Source: Bacteroidota bacterium (GTDB taxonomy: Bacteria; Bacteroidota; Ignavibacteria; UBA10030; UBA8401). From it: a stretch of DNA of 64,000 bases. The translations under genes and the position numbers were made by a program. The stretch covers positions 33,062-97,061 of the forward strand of contig DATJPT010000013.1 in the NCBI GenBank assembly GCA_035506275.1. The letters are read 5' to 3'. Of the stretch, positions 1 through 9,305 are shown in pieces. How positions within the stretch are numbered: position 1 is the stretch's first letter; every line of letters begins with the position of its first letter. The notes beneath the pieces were generated by a model. It did not search any database, was not told the origin of the DNA, and worked only from the letters and a program-made list of their open reading frames with translations.

Positions 1-39
1 AAGGAGCAAAACGATAACAAGAGAATTTCTTTTCATCAT
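1..39 (-). CDS. N-terminus of an exported protein, cut by the window edge
   Basis: Thirteen codons of a minus-strand gene are visible, reading MMKRNSLVIVLLL. Two tandem ATG codons (37-39 and 34-36) are followed by a basic stretch and a run of hydrophobic residues, which looks like the start of a signal peptide. A purine-rich GGTGGA lies a few bases upstream. It starts 18 bases after the GH2 stop codon on the same strand, so it is probably the next gene of that operon, and another exported glycan-degrading protein is likely. Nothing beyond the signal peptide can be seen, so no function is assigned. Confidence 0.55.
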   Translation of the reverse strand, partial: MMKRNSLVIVLLL

Positions 40-57
40 TGATCCACCACAGTTTGG

Positions 58-2121
58 TTATTTATTCACGGACGGTTTGAGCGTCCACAGACACTTGTCC
101 GTCAGGCCGGCCCCGCCGCGGCTTGCGCGTGCCTCGATCTGATTCTCTCCCGGCTGCAATTGAATATTCTTCCAGATGAAGATGCAATTGGAACCTTCCT
201 TTTGCACTCCTTGCGAAACTCCGTTGACCAGCAGTTCAACTTCCTTTGCGTTCGAATAAATCTTCACGTCCGTGGCCGGATGAGTCCTTGCAGTGAACCG
301 GCGGCTTGTAATATAGAGCGTCGGCTCGTCCGACCAATTTGCTTTGTAGAAAAAGAACGCATCTTTGCGAATTTTCCGGTCGTAGGTGACCAGCCCCTTC
401 GTGTTGCGCCCCTTTATCCCCCCCTCGTTCCTCGTATTGCTCGTGAAGTCGAACATATTCCAGACAAACGTTCCCCAGACAAACGGACGCGCTTTCATCG
501 CAGCCCATGCCGCTTCGTGGAGGAGCGCCTGGTACTCCTCGGGATGCCACGGACCGTCCGCCTTCGGCTGCTGCGGATTTTCCTCATGTTGCTCGACGTT
601 AGCACCTGCCCCGTATTCGCTGATGCACAAGCCGCCGTGTCTGCTCAACGATTTTCCCCGGTCGAGAAAATCGCCGAACGCTTCCTTCGGCCCCCATCCC
701 GGATACCAGCCCGGATAAATATTCCATCCCAACAGGTCCGGGATCTTATCCATCTGCGGCAATTTTTCGGTCGACGTTGCGGCAATGGTCGGTCTGGTCG
801 GATCTTCACCGTTTGCCACAATTTTTAAGTCCTGCAGTTCGCGATGCGGGTCGGGTCTTCCCGGCCAGAGTTCGTTGAACAAGCTCCACGCAAAGATCGA
901 AGGGTGGTTGATGTTCTGCCGGATGAGGTCGAGAAGCTGGCCGCGCGATGTTTCGGCAAATCGGGGGTCGGTGCCGATCTCATTGACCTGCGGAAGCTCC
1001 GCCCAGACGAGAATACCCGCCGAATCGCATAAACCGTAGAAATAATCGCTGTGCTGGTAATGCGCGCAGCGAACGACCGTGCAGCCGATTTCTTTCAGGA
1101 TCGAGATGTCCTCTTTCATATCAGCTTCAGAGATTGCCCAGCCCTTGTCCGGCCGGTCCTGATGACGGCAAACGCCGTGGAGATGGTACGGCTGCCCGTT
1201 CAGGAAAAAGCCCTTTTCAGGATCGACGGTGTAATATCGTATGCCGAGCGGCTGTTCGACGGAGTCAAGAAGCGTATCCCCGGGTGTCCGCAATTCCACG
1301 ACAGCGCGGTACAGGTACGGGTCTTTTAGTCCGTTCCAGAGATGAGGATGAGGAAGAGCAAGATGGAGCGCGAACGGCGCGGTGACTTCGGGAACGACGG
1401 TGATCGGTTCCTCGGCAACTGCGGCGCGGCTTCCGGCTGCATTGTAGACGACAGCCCGCAGAATCAGTCCTTCAGTCCGGGACGTTCCGTTCGATATCTC
1501 GACATTGACGTCAAGAATCGCCCCATCGGAATCTCTTGACTGAAGCCATGCAGCCCCGGGGGAAGCATGGTCGGTAAGGGCGAAACAAATGTCGTTCGTT
1601 TCGATGAGATATACCGGGCGGTACAATCCACCAAAGATATTGAAGTCGCCGCTGAGCGGGGCGAGGTCGGGCTCGGGGGCATTGCTTGCTCGAACCGCGA
1701 TCAGGTTCGGTCCCGCCGGCGCAAGCTGTCTGGTGATCTCATAACAGAACGCGCCGAACGCTCCGCGATGCTGGCCGAGAAGAACGCCGTTGCAATATAC
1801 ATCGGCGACAGAACCAGCTGCTTCGAAGCGAAGAAAATAACGCCTCCCGGGTTTTGGCGTCAGATGATCCAGAGGGCAGCGATACCAGCCGGGACCGCGA
1901 TAATACTCTTCCCCCCTTTGAGCCTCCTGCCACCCCCAATTGTGTGGAAGGTCGACCGACTGCCAATCGCGGTCGTTGAATTGAAGCTGCGCGGCGCCGG
2001 CGATTTCTCCCAGCTTGAATCGCCAGCCTGAAACCAGCCGCGCGCTTTCACGAGGATACACTGCAACAGAGAGAAGCATGATGCCGAGTCCTATCCAGAA
2101 GAGAAAACGTATCTTCTTCAT
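58..2121 (-). CDS. Secreted glycoside hydrolase family 2 (beta-galactosidase/beta-mannosidase-like)
   Basis: A 687-residue retaining glycoside hydrolase. An N-terminal signal peptide (hydrophobic about 7-21) is followed by the GH2 sugar-binding jelly roll (about 30-175), an immunoglobulin-like domain (about 180-295) and the TIM barrel (about 300-600). The barrel carries the GH2 signatures: GVCRHQD near 316, the acid/base in WSLFNELWPG (Glu417) and the nucleophile in CISEYGAG (Glu502). The C-terminal 80 residues form another beta-sandwich. It is shorter than E. coli LacZ and closer to the compact GH2 enzymes of polysaccharide loci. Substrate cannot be decided from sequence alone: beta-galactosidase, beta-mannosidase or beta-glucuronidase are all possible, and the neighbouring GH26 gene favours a mannan or galactomannan role. 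It lies 28 bases after the epimerase-GH26 gene and 18 bases before the next gene, so it is probably co-transcribed with both. Confidence 0.85.
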   Translation of the reverse strand: MKKIRFLFWIGLGIMLLSVAVYPRESARLVSGWRFKLGEIAGAAQLQFNDRDWQSVDLPHNWGWQEAQRGEEYYRGPGWYRCPLDHLTPKPGRRYFLRFEAAGSVADVYCNGVLLGQHRGAFGAFCYEITRQLAPAGPNLIAVRASNAPEPDLAPLSGDFNIFGGLYRPVYLIETNDICFALTDHASPGAAWLQSRDSDGAILDVNVEISNGTSRTEGLILRAVVYNAAGSRAAVAEEPITVVPEVTAPFALHLALPHPHLWNGLKDPYLYRAVVELRTPGDTLLDSVEQPLGIRYYTVDPEKGFFLNGQPYHLHGVCRHQDRPDKGWAISEADMKEDISILKEIGCTVVRCAHYQHSDYFYGLCDSAGILVWAELPQVNEIGTDPRFAETSRGQLLDLIRQNINHPSIFAWSLFNELWPGRPDPHRELQDLKIVANGEDPTRPTIAATSTEKLPQMDKIPDLLGWNIYPGWYPGWGPKEAFGDFLDRGKSLSRHGGLCISEYGAGANVEQHEENPQQPKADGPWHPEEYQALLHEAAWAAMKARPFVWGTFVWNMFDFTSNTRNEGGIKGRNTKGLVTYDRKIRKDAFFFYKANWSDEPTLYITSRRFTARTHPATDVKIYSNAKEVELLVNGVSQGVQKEGSNCIFIWKNIQLQPGENQIEARASRGGAGLTDKCLWTLKPSVNK

Positions 2122-2149
2122 TTCCGTATGAAAGAAAATTGATAAAAAC

Positions 2150-4492
2150 CTATTTACCTTTACCGTAATCTTCGTGAGCGATGGTCCGCGGATAATTATA
2201 GAGGTCGCGGATCTGCTCCGGAGTGTTATGGGTGTCCACGAAATTCGCCCAGATCATGAACCATGTCCACATCGGCTGATGATCGAGAATTTCGGGGGAT
2301 GGCACTTCCCCGACTTCGCCGAGGGAGATTATTTTTCCCTTCCCTAAACGGACCAAATCGTCGTGGTGGCTTTGACGATAATCATGGTGGTACACATCCG
2401 TGGCGAAGACATCGACGTACTCCATGCCCGGGAAATAGTCTTCGTAGACATATGCCTCGTCGTTGATCAGCTGCCGCGGCGCGTTGGTATTCCAAACCCA
2501 GATGAGATTATTAAGCTTGTGATAATTGACGAACCGGTCGTACATCATCCTGTAGAGCTTGGCGAATCCGTTCTCTCCCCGCTTATTCCCCCACCAGAAC
2601 CAGACCCCGTTCGATTCGTGATACGGCCGCCACAATACCGGAACGCCGAGCTTCTGCAGGTCGCCGAGATACTTAGCAATCGTATCGATACGGGCAACCC
2701 ATCGTGCGTTCAACGGTGTTCCGGGAGTTGTCAATTCCCTCCACTCATTATCGGTCATTCTTCCCTGAACGCTTTCCTTCCATTTAAATGGGGGATCGTC
2801 CTGCGGTCTACCGACATGCCACATGAGAGTGATGATGTAGCCGTCCCTGTATTTTTGATACGCTTCCTGCACCAGCGAATCCGCGTTTCCCGGTCTGTAG
2901 TAATTGATGAAATCGCAGCCCCAAATCTCTGGCCTCTTCCCGGTCAGCTCATGTACGCGGTCGGGAAAAACATCCGCACGGCCGACGGCATTATGGTGTC
3001 CGGCAATGATATGTTTTCCTTTGATGGAGTACAGATATTCGAGCAGTTTCTTCGCTTCCGGGGTCGCATTATGGTTCACCGGCTCGTAATGCTTTTGGTC
3101 GTAGACGATCGTTTCGCTCTTGAGCCGGTTGATGCAATTGATCAAGCCGCGCGAAGTGTGGTAGTTACACTTCCAGATCGACGCCTTGGGCGCGTAGACA
3201 TTTCCCGGCACAATGTCGATACCCCCCCAATAAAAGCCGCCGCGCTCCCGGTCGATCAAGTACTTCTTGCAGAACTCCCACTGGTCGCAGAACCTGTCAT
3301 AATAATGCATCGGGTCGTTCGGAAATATCTCCGACATCATCAGGAATGAATTGAACGCTTCTACCTGCGCCCACCACTCTTTCGTCTTCCTGATGACCGT
3401 TGCCCGTTCGCTCGTGCCAAAATAATATCCGCCGTCATAGATCCCGCCGTGGTCTTGATCCCATCCATACGTCAGAACATGATCGACCATATTCTTCGCG
3501 ACGCTCAGCGTTGTCGTATCATGCCTGAGTCCGAGAACCTCCGATGCTTCGAGCATCAGATACGCGGTCTCGACATCATGACCGAACGAGACATGGTCGA
3601 ACTCATAATTTTTTTCCCTCACGGACGGGCTCGCATCCTTGAAGGAGACCGGCGTGAAATCGCGCTTGAGGAACAAGACGAGGTTCCCCCGTTTTGTCGT
3701 GACAACATCCCTTATCAGGACGAGCAGGGAATTCAGCCGTTCTTTCAGTAGCGAATCCGGCCAGACTTTATACAGCTCGGTGAAAGCTTCGAGGATGTGG
3801 ATCATCGAATTCTGATCCTTCGGCGCGACCTCCTGGTAGCCATCCTTGAACGGCGTTCCATCCCGCGCCAAAAATTGGAAATAGCCGCCGTATTGCTTGT
3901 CGTAGCTGTGTTGTTCAAGCCATCGGAACGTTTCTTGAGCCATTTTCAGCGCAGCGCTGTCGCCGGATGCGCGGTAGTAGGCGGACAGCCCATAGATGGC
4001 GAATGCGTTTCCGTACGCCCGCTTCACGATCTGCCCCTCCTCCTTGATCGGATCCCCCTGGCGGGTGACGAGGTCATAAAAGCCGCCGAACTCGCTATCC
4101 CACATTTTATCTTTGAGGAATTCGACACCGTGCGCCGCAATGTTCCGGAGTGTGTTGTCTTTTTGGTAGAACATCGCCGCGTTGGAGGCCGACCAGATGT
4201 GGCGCGCCTGGGTGACGATCATTTTCGTCTGAAGTCCATCGAGCTCCCATTGATAGTTGATATCGCTGAAATATCCGCCGTAGGTCGTATCGACCGACAG
4301 CGGATAGAATCGATGGAATTCATCGTCCAGGACGTTCTGCAGTTCGACAGCGATCGAAGCTTTATCCTTCTTTACTCCGCCGGCAGAGTTATCGAACGGA
4401 GTTTTCCCCGGTGAGCATTGCCACAGCAGAAAGAAAAGCGTCAGCAGAGAGGAGCACTTCCCCCAATTCCTTTTCACGTCGACATTGATCAT
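2150..4492 (-). CDS. Lipoprotein fusing a cellobiose/mannobiose 2-epimerase to a GH26 beta-mannanase
   Basis: A two-enzyme fusion. The frame is open from a TTG at 4519, but the ATG at 4492 gives a normal lipoprotein signal: a basic n-region, a hydrophobic run and the lipobox LLWQC (lipidated Cys26). About 45-455 is an N-acylglucosamine/cellobiose 2-epimerase-type (alpha/alpha)6 barrel. It has RHIWSAS (Arg97), FGHDVETAY (His305, Glu308), WWAQVEAFN (about 373-381) and CNYHTSRG (His445), which match the Arg, paired His and Glu used by cellobiose 2-epimerase. About 470-780 is a GH26 TIM barrel with IAGHHN, the acid/base in WRPYHESNG (Glu626) and the nucleophile in ISLGEVGE (Glu726). Family knowledge: GH26 releases mannobiose, and 2-epimerase converts beta-1,4-mannobiose to mannosyl-glucose. 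Such epimerases are usually cytoplasmic and separate, so a membrane-anchored fusion is unusual. Downstream gene: GH2. Confidence 0.9.
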   Translation of the reverse strand: MINVDVKRNWGKCSSLLTLFFLLWQCSPGKTPFDNSAGGVKKDKASIAVELQNVLDDEFHRFYPLSVDTTYGGYFSDINYQWELDGLQTKMIVTQARHIWSASNAAMFYQKDNTLRNIAAHGVEFLKDKMWDSEFGGFYDLVTRQGDPIKEEGQIVKRAYGNAFAIYGLSAYYRASGDSAALKMAQETFRWLEQHSYDKQYGGYFQFLARDGTPFKDGYQEVAPKDQNSMIHILEAFTELYKVWPDSLLKERLNSLLVLIRDVVTTKRGNLVLFLKRDFTPVSFKDASPSVREKNYEFDHVSFGHDVETAYLMLEASEVLGLRHDTTTLSVAKNMVDHVLTYGWDQDHGGIYDGGYYFGTSERATVIRKTKEWWAQVEAFNSFLMMSEIFPNDPMHYYDRFCDQWEFCKKYLIDRERGGFYWGGIDIVPGNVYAPKASIWKCNYHTSRGLINCINRLKSETIVYDQKHYEPVNHNATPEAKKLLEYLYSIKGKHIIAGHHNAVGRADVFPDRVHELTGKRPEIWGCDFINYYRPGNADSLVQEAYQKYRDGYIITLMWHVGRPQDDPPFKWKESVQGRMTDNEWRELTTPGTPLNARWVARIDTIAKYLGDLQKLGVPVLWRPYHESNGVWFWWGNKRGENGFAKLYRMMYDRFVNYHKLNNLIWVWNTNAPRQLINDEAYVYEDYFPGMEYVDVFATDVYHHDYRQSHHDDLVRLGKGKIISLGEVGEVPSPEILDHQPMWTWFMIWANFVDTHNTPEQIRDLYNYPRTIAHEDYGKGK

Positions 4493-4811
4493 AGGTTTGC
4501 CGCTTTCATGAAATAGCAAGAGTAATTTATAGTGTTACACTCCTCGTTCAGCCGTCCCGCCACGATCTTCTTCGGGTGATGTCCTCATTTGACCAGGGAG
4601 TGCTTTAATAATTTTTCTCCGTCATGCCGGGATAACAGAGTCGAAAGCTGAGCGCTCATCATCCTCGAAGAAGCGAACGACAGTGGTGATGGATTCTTAA
4701 ATGTTCAATCAGAATACAACGCGGCATCCGGTTGTATTTAAGTCCAAATCTAGGGATATTCACACATGACTCGGCTCGCTGCGGGTGCATAATAGAAAAT
4801 TAAGGTAATTT
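4493..4811. promoter_or_regulatory. Divergent intergenic region between the epimerase-GH26 and CE2 genes
   Basis: About 320 bases separate two divergently transcribed glycan-degradation genes, so promoters for both directions should lie here. No convincing -35/-10 pair or palindromic operator was recognised. The segment from about 4620 to 4700 (GTCATGCCGGG, GAAGAAGCGAACGAC) resembles the dispersed intergenic repeat also seen near 10755, 25545 and 27375. An AAGGTAA purine run just before 4812 is the ribosome binding site of the plus-strand gene. Confidence 0.4.
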
Positions 4812-5915
4812 ATGAAACAACATTATCTGCTTCTTCTGCTCGGCGCGTTTCAATTGCTCGGCCTCACCGGGGCGGCAGGCGCACTCAGGCTGGTTCCGGC
4901 GAACGATCCGAATATTCAATATTTCGGCCGGTGGGACATGACCGACTCTCTTCATCCACGCTATTCGTGGCCCGGCGTCTATGTCTACGCGGAATTTTCC
5001 GGGACAACGATCGGCATCCGAATAGCCGACGGGACCGATTATTTCAACATTTACATCGACGGAAAACTTCACGGCGTTTTTCATGGAACAACACCGACGG
5101 AAGCAGATTATGTCCTCGCCGACAGTCTTCACGACGCGAAACACACTTTCCTGCTGACGAGGCGAAACATCACGTTCGAAAAACCATACACCTTCGGCGG
5201 AATCCTCATTGACAACGGCGCAACGCTTCTTCCCCCTCCGCCGAAGCCCTCGAGAAAAATCGAATTCGTCGGGGACTCGTTCACGGCCGCGGAGAGCGAC
5301 GAAGCGACCGTGCAGGAGCTGGCGTGGGAAGATCGTTTTCCCGTCACCAACATCGACAAAGGATTTGCGCCGCTTATCGCAAAACATTTCAACGCGCAAT
5401 ACACGACCACCTGCCGTTCGGGGGCCGGAATGTACTGCGACTGGCAGGGAAAGACCGGTGAAACGATCCCCGCACGTTTCGACCGAACCCTGATGGAATC
5501 GAGCGAACCGAAATGGAATTTCAAACAATGGATTCCGGATGTCGTCGTTATCTGTCTCGGCTTGAACGATCATAACGGCTTAAAAGACAATGAAGGAAAA
5601 ACCTCCGACGAAAAATCCGCCGCGTTCCGTAAAGCATACCGTCAATTCATCGACACGGTCCGCGTCGTTTATCCGAACGCCAAGATCGTCGCGATCGCTG
5701 CCTTCCATGAATGGATCCGCACCAACGTCAAGATGGCCGTTGACGAAGAAATCGCGTCGGGCAAAAAGAATATCTATTACACGCAGTTCGACGAATTTCC
5801 GGGCGGGTACGTCGCCTACGGTCACCCGACGGTTGAAACCCATCAAAAGATGGCAGACCAATTGATCACGTCGATGGAATCGTTCAACCTATTTCAAGGA
5901 ACGAGCGATAAATAA
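4812..5915 (+). CDS. Secreted CE2-type SGNH acetyl esterase
   Basis: A 367-residue exported esterase with a signal peptide (about 1-23), an N-terminal beta-sandwich (about 30-140, with YFGRWDM and the acceptor-facing aromatic residues usual in family CE2) and an SGNH/GDSL hydrolase domain (about 148-365). The nucleophile is in FVGDSFTAAES (Ser156), the oxyanion Asn is in LGLNDHNG (about 252) and the C-terminal His is in YGHPT (His338). CE2 enzymes remove O-acetyl groups from xylan, mannan or glucomannan, often on non-reducing terminal sugars, which fits the mannan and xylan genes around it. The start is supported by AAGGTAATTT just upstream. A second CE2-like gene, a lipoprotein, lies at 24357-25478 on the other strand. 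The exact polymer is not determinable. Confidence 0.85.
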   Translation: MKQHYLLLLLGAFQLLGLTGAAGALRLVPANDPNIQYFGRWDMTDSLHPRYSWPGVYVYAEFSGTTIGIRIADGTDYFNIYIDGKLHGVFHGTTPTEADYVLADSLHDAKHTFLLTRRNITFEKPYTFGGILIDNGATLLPPPPKPSRKIEFVGDSFTAAESDEATVQELAWEDRFPVTNIDKGFAPLIAKHFNAQYTTTCRSGAGMYCDWQGKTGETIPARFDRTLMESSEPKWNFKQWIPDVVVICLGLNDHNGLKDNEGKTSDEKSAAFRKAYRQFIDTVRVVYPNAKIVAIAAFHEWIRTNVKMAVDEEIASGKKNIYYTQFDEFPGGYVAYGHPTVETHQKMADQLITSMESFNLFQGTSDK

Positions 5916-5980
5916 ACCCAACATCATTCTCTTACTGATCTCACCGATGACGGCCCATACGCACGTCACCCCTCCAGGGA

Positions 5981-7570
5981 ATGAACACTCTTGACACTGA
6001 ACGCACGGATCGGGAATCTTTGATAAAGCGGATAACGATGTTCCTTCGAGGAAAAGAGCCTTTCATGCTGGCCCTTCTTCTTTTTGTCGCTTCCTGCATC
6101 GCCGGGTTCTCGCTTCTCCATTTCGACAAGTATTCCCTTTATTATTTCGGGGATGCAGCGTCGCACATCGTTAAAGCCCGCGAGTTCACCGATTCCCATC
6201 CTCACGAGATCCCGATCATCGGGACTGTCTGGCTCCCGCTTCCCCATTTTCTACTGCTTCCGTTTGCGGCGATCGACGGCCTTTTCTTTTCGGGAATCGC
6301 CGGAGCGTTTGTCGGGATTCCATGTCTGGTCGGGACTGGCGTGGTGCTGTTCCTTTTGGTTCGTGCGATCACCGGTTCCTCAGCCATTGCGTTCCTGATG
6401 AGCTGCCTCTACGGGCTGAATCCAAATGTCGTCTATATTTCGCTCACGCCGATGGACGAGCCGACGCTCATTTTTTTTGTCACGCTTTCCGGCTATGCGC
6501 TCTTCCGGTGGCTCGAGAATGCTTCGCCCTCCTGGTTTCTCCTTAGTTCATTCGCCGTCCTGCTGGCAAGCTTGTGCAGGTACGAAGCGTGGCCTCTTGT
6601 CGGCTTTGTGGCCGTTGCAGGATCGTTGAAAGCCTATTCCCTGCGTAACAATTCGGAAAAGAAGGAAGCGGTTCGGATCGCTGTTATGTCAGCGGTCAGT
6701 ACGGCCGGAATAATCATCTGGTCGATCTCACATTTCATTGTCTATGGAAATCCGTTCGCGTTCACTTACGGCACATACTCTGCGCTTTCATCCGTCTACC
6801 GAGAATCGTCCCAGCATCTTCCCTCCAACGTCATAGCGACATTCGGCCGGGCTATTCTCGTCATTTTCGGCCCTGCATTGCTGCTCATCTCAGCCGCAGC
6901 TTGTCTTCCTCGTCAAACCAGGCAACTCAACAGGAATATCCTCCTGCTCCTCACGTTCTTCATCATCCCCGCAGCATTCATCCTCGCTGCCGCTCTTGCC
7001 GGCTACGTCGGAATCGACGAGTGGTGGTGGAATTGGAGATACGTTTTAACCCTCGGCATTTTTTTCGCAGTTGCCGGGGGAGTCGGCCTCGCAAAAATTT
7101 TCGGCAAAGTAAAAAGCTTTCCGGCGCGAAGTGCCGTTGTCATTCTCCTTTGTGTCGTACCGGTCTTACAACTCGCTCGTCCTTCGATCGGCGTTGCGGT
7201 CTACAAGGACGCCGCGAAATGCATCGACGGGACCGCCAGAGATGCGATGAACATCGGCGAACAACTTCCCGGCATCTACAACAATGGGCCGGTCGGATTG
7301 GTCACAAACCCGAGCACCATTGTCAGGATCCAGATCGCCAGCACTCTACCACTGAAACAATTCCGCATCATTCAACCTTTCGCCGTTCAGAGAATTTCTG
7401 ACACGACGTTTTCAGAACAGTACCTTGTGGTCCAGAAAAACGAAAAACCGGAATCCGAACTCCTTTTCCCTCCCAGAGACGGATCACCTAACACGTTCTT
7501 CTCGAACTTTCAACTCCGTTATGAGAATGCAACGTTCGCTTTGCTGGAACGAAGAGCTGAGCTCAACTGA
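5981..7570 (+). CDS. GT-C fold integral membrane glycosyltransferase-like protein (GT39/PMT-like)
   Basis: A 529-residue polytopic membrane protein with roughly 10-12 hydrophobic segments. After the first segment (about 30-46) an extracytoplasmic loop carries YFGDAASHIVKAREF (about 55-69), the acidic first-loop motif typical of GT-C enzymes such as PMT and ArnT. LCRYEAWPL (about 198-206) is another recurrent GT-C signature. The C-terminal 120 residues are less hydrophobic and probably periplasmic. Family members transfer sugars from lipid-linked donors to proteins or lipids. It begins 65 bases after the CE2 gene on the same strand and ends six bases before the convergent GH28 gene. A role in the catabolic locus is not obvious; it may glycosylate surface polymers or secreted proteins. 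The start at 5981 has AGGGA too close to the ATG, so a start near residue 20 is possible. Donor and acceptor are unknown. Confidence 0.65.
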   Translation: MNTLDTERTDRESLIKRITMFLRGKEPFMLALLLFVASCIAGFSLLHFDKYSLYYFGDAASHIVKAREFTDSHPHEIPIIGTVWLPLPHFLLLPFAAIDGLFFSGIAGAFVGIPCLVGTGVVLFLLVRAITGSSAIAFLMSCLYGLNPNVVYISLTPMDEPTLIFFVTLSGYALFRWLENASPSWFLLSSFAVLLASLCRYEAWPLVGFVAVAGSLKAYSLRNNSEKKEAVRIAVMSAVSTAGIIIWSISHFIVYGNPFAFTYGTYSALSSVYRESSQHLPSNVIATFGRAILVIFGPALLLISAAACLPRQTRQLNRNILLLLTFFIIPAAFILAAALAGYVGIDEWWWNWRYVLTLGIFFAVAGGVGLAKIFGKVKSFPARSAVVILLCVVPVLQLARPSIGVAVYKDAAKCIDGTARDAMNIGEQLPGIYNNGPVGLVTNPSTIVRIQIASTLPLKQFRIIQPFAVQRISDTTFSEQYLVVQKNEKPESELLFPPRDGSPNTFFSNFQLRYENATFALLERRAELN

Positions 7571-7576
7571 CCCGGG

Positions 7577-9127
7577 CTATTTTTCTTTCACGTTGTCTTT
7601 CGACACTGAAACGCCCACCGGCGTTATTTCATAGTCCTTTCCGTCGCGGAGGAGCACGGGGACAGCTTTTGTGTTATTTGGGGCGCCGGTCCCATGGAAA
7701 CCGAGAATTCTTACACCGTCAAAGTGATCCACTTCGATGCCGTTCGTGAAGTACGGCTCTTTCATCGGGTCCCATGTGAGGTCGAAATTTTCTACCCGAA
7801 GATCTTTGACATACTGGGCATAGAAACCCGGAATATCGTGCGAGAAGAGAGAGAGCTTCGGATCCATCACCGGACGGAGGTCAAAATTCCCGCCGCTGAT
7901 CTCATTTAACGGACTATCACCGAGGTGAAAGCGGACGTCTGAGAATGAGACATCTTCGATCACGCTTTCATCCGTCCCGTACACAACGATTCCCGACTCC
8001 CCCTTGCAGACGACATTCTCAAATTTAATGTTCTTCATTTTTCCGAGCGGAACATCCTTCGTCAGCCGCACCGAAGAGAGCTGAATCGGCTCCCCGTTTC
8101 CCCACCAGTCGCCGGTGAAGAGCCGGGTCTCGATGAGAATATTCGAAAAAACGACATTTTCGATCCCCCCTTGATCACGGACAAACAGCCCGATGCCGCG
8201 GTTCGAATTGGTGATCACGATATTGCTAAAGGTGAAATTACGCATCGGGTTTTGGTCGAAGCCGCCGATCCTGATGGCGGCAGAACGGGAAACCAGCGTG
8301 CAATTGGTGACGGTGATGTTTTCGCATGTCCGCTTTAGGAATTTGTATCCCGGCAGGTCGAAGTGATGATTATAGCCGGTAAGGACGATGCAGTCATCCC
8401 CGGTCCGGATATCGCAGTCGGAGATGACGGCGTTGCTGCACGACGTCAGGTCCATCCCGTCGTTGTTCGGCACAAGAAGGTTGCCGTAGATCCGGAGTCC
8501 CGACAGAATAATCCCGTCGCAGTCCGCAAGATGGAGGGTCCAGAAGGGCGAATTCATGATCGAGATATCGCGCAGAGTAACTTTTTTGCAGTCGGAAAAG
8601 ATGATCATCTGGTATGGACGATCCTTCGGCACAAGCGGCCCGTCGCCGAGACCGCCGGAAATATGCCTGAACATATCCCCCTGCCTCGACCACATCGTTC
8701 CGGTATGGTCCATTTTTTTCGCCGAGTCGATCACCATGTACGCGTCGCCGTTGCCGTCGATCGTCCCGTGGCCGGAGATAGAAACGTTCTCGGCATCCTG
8801 AGTGAAGAATAAACCGACTCTTCTTCCGTTGAGCAAATAGTCGCCGACACTGGAACTTCCTTTCACTACCGCCCCGGCTTCAAGGTAGAGACAGACATTT
8901 GAACGAAGCTGGAGGGTGCCCGTAAGATAGATCCCGGGAGGGACATAGACAGTTCCTCCTCCCAGAGCCTCCGCCGAATCGATGGCGTGTTGAATCGTTC
9001 TGGTGTTGAGCGTCGTGCCGTCGGATATTGCGCCCATTTCGCGCACGTCGATCTGTTTCGCTTCCGCCCGAATGCCGAACGCCATTATGATCCCCAGTAA
9101 CAACAGGACTGATGCAAGTCTCTTCAT
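7577..9127 (-). CDS. Secreted GH28 polygalacturonase-like enzyme
   Basis: A 516-residue protein with a signal peptide (about 1-23) and then a right-handed parallel beta-helix. The N-terminus shows the pectate-lyase-like entry IDVREMGAISDGTTLNT. The GH28 active-site pieces are NNDGMDLTSC (Asp223 and Asp226, about 221-230) and RTGDDCIVL (Asp244 and Asp245). In canonical GH28 enzymes these are followed by GHG and RIK; here the equivalent region reads SRSAAIRIGG (Arg286), with no GHG histidine and Gly in place of Lys. That suggests a sub-branch with altered substrate, for example exo-acting or acting on substituted galacturonan or rhamnogalacturonan. AGAGGT lies before the ATG. It may share a transcript with the GH5 gene upstream (178-base gap). 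General role: hydrolysis of pectic backbone linkages in the periplasm or outside. Confidence 0.85.
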   Translation of the reverse strand: MKRLASVLLLLGIIMAFGIRAEAKQIDVREMGAISDGTTLNTRTIQHAIDSAEALGGGTVYVPPGIYLTGTLQLRSNVCLYLEAGAVVKGSSSVGDYLLNGRRVGLFFTQDAENVSISGHGTIDGNGDAYMVIDSAKKMDHTGTMWSRQGDMFRHISGGLGDGPLVPKDRPYQMIIFSDCKKVTLRDISIMNSPFWTLHLADCDGIILSGLRIYGNLLVPNNDGMDLTSCSNAVISDCDIRTGDDCIVLTGYNHHFDLPGYKFLKRTCENITVTNCTLVSRSAAIRIGGFDQNPMRNFTFSNIVITNSNRGIGLFVRDQGGIENVVFSNILIETRLFTGDWWGNGEPIQLSSVRLTKDVPLGKMKNIKFENVVCKGESGIVVYGTDESVIEDVSFSDVRFHLGDSPLNEISGGNFDLRPVMDPKLSLFSHDIPGFYAQYVKDLRVENFDLTWDPMKEPYFTNGIEVDHFDGVRILGFHGTGAPNNTKAVPVLLRDGKDYEITPVGVSVSKDNVKEK

Positions 9128-9305
9128 TGTGCAACCTCTTTACGAATAATTGGAATTTTTGTCGACCACGCTGTCACTTTCCGGGAGAACCCGATTAAAG
9201 AGATCCTTCACGGCCCGGACGGAAGCGCGCGCCTGAACGAGCCATAAATCACCGCGACCGAATTGAGAGCATCCTGTTCGCACCGTTGTCATGCCGTCAA
9301 CGATT

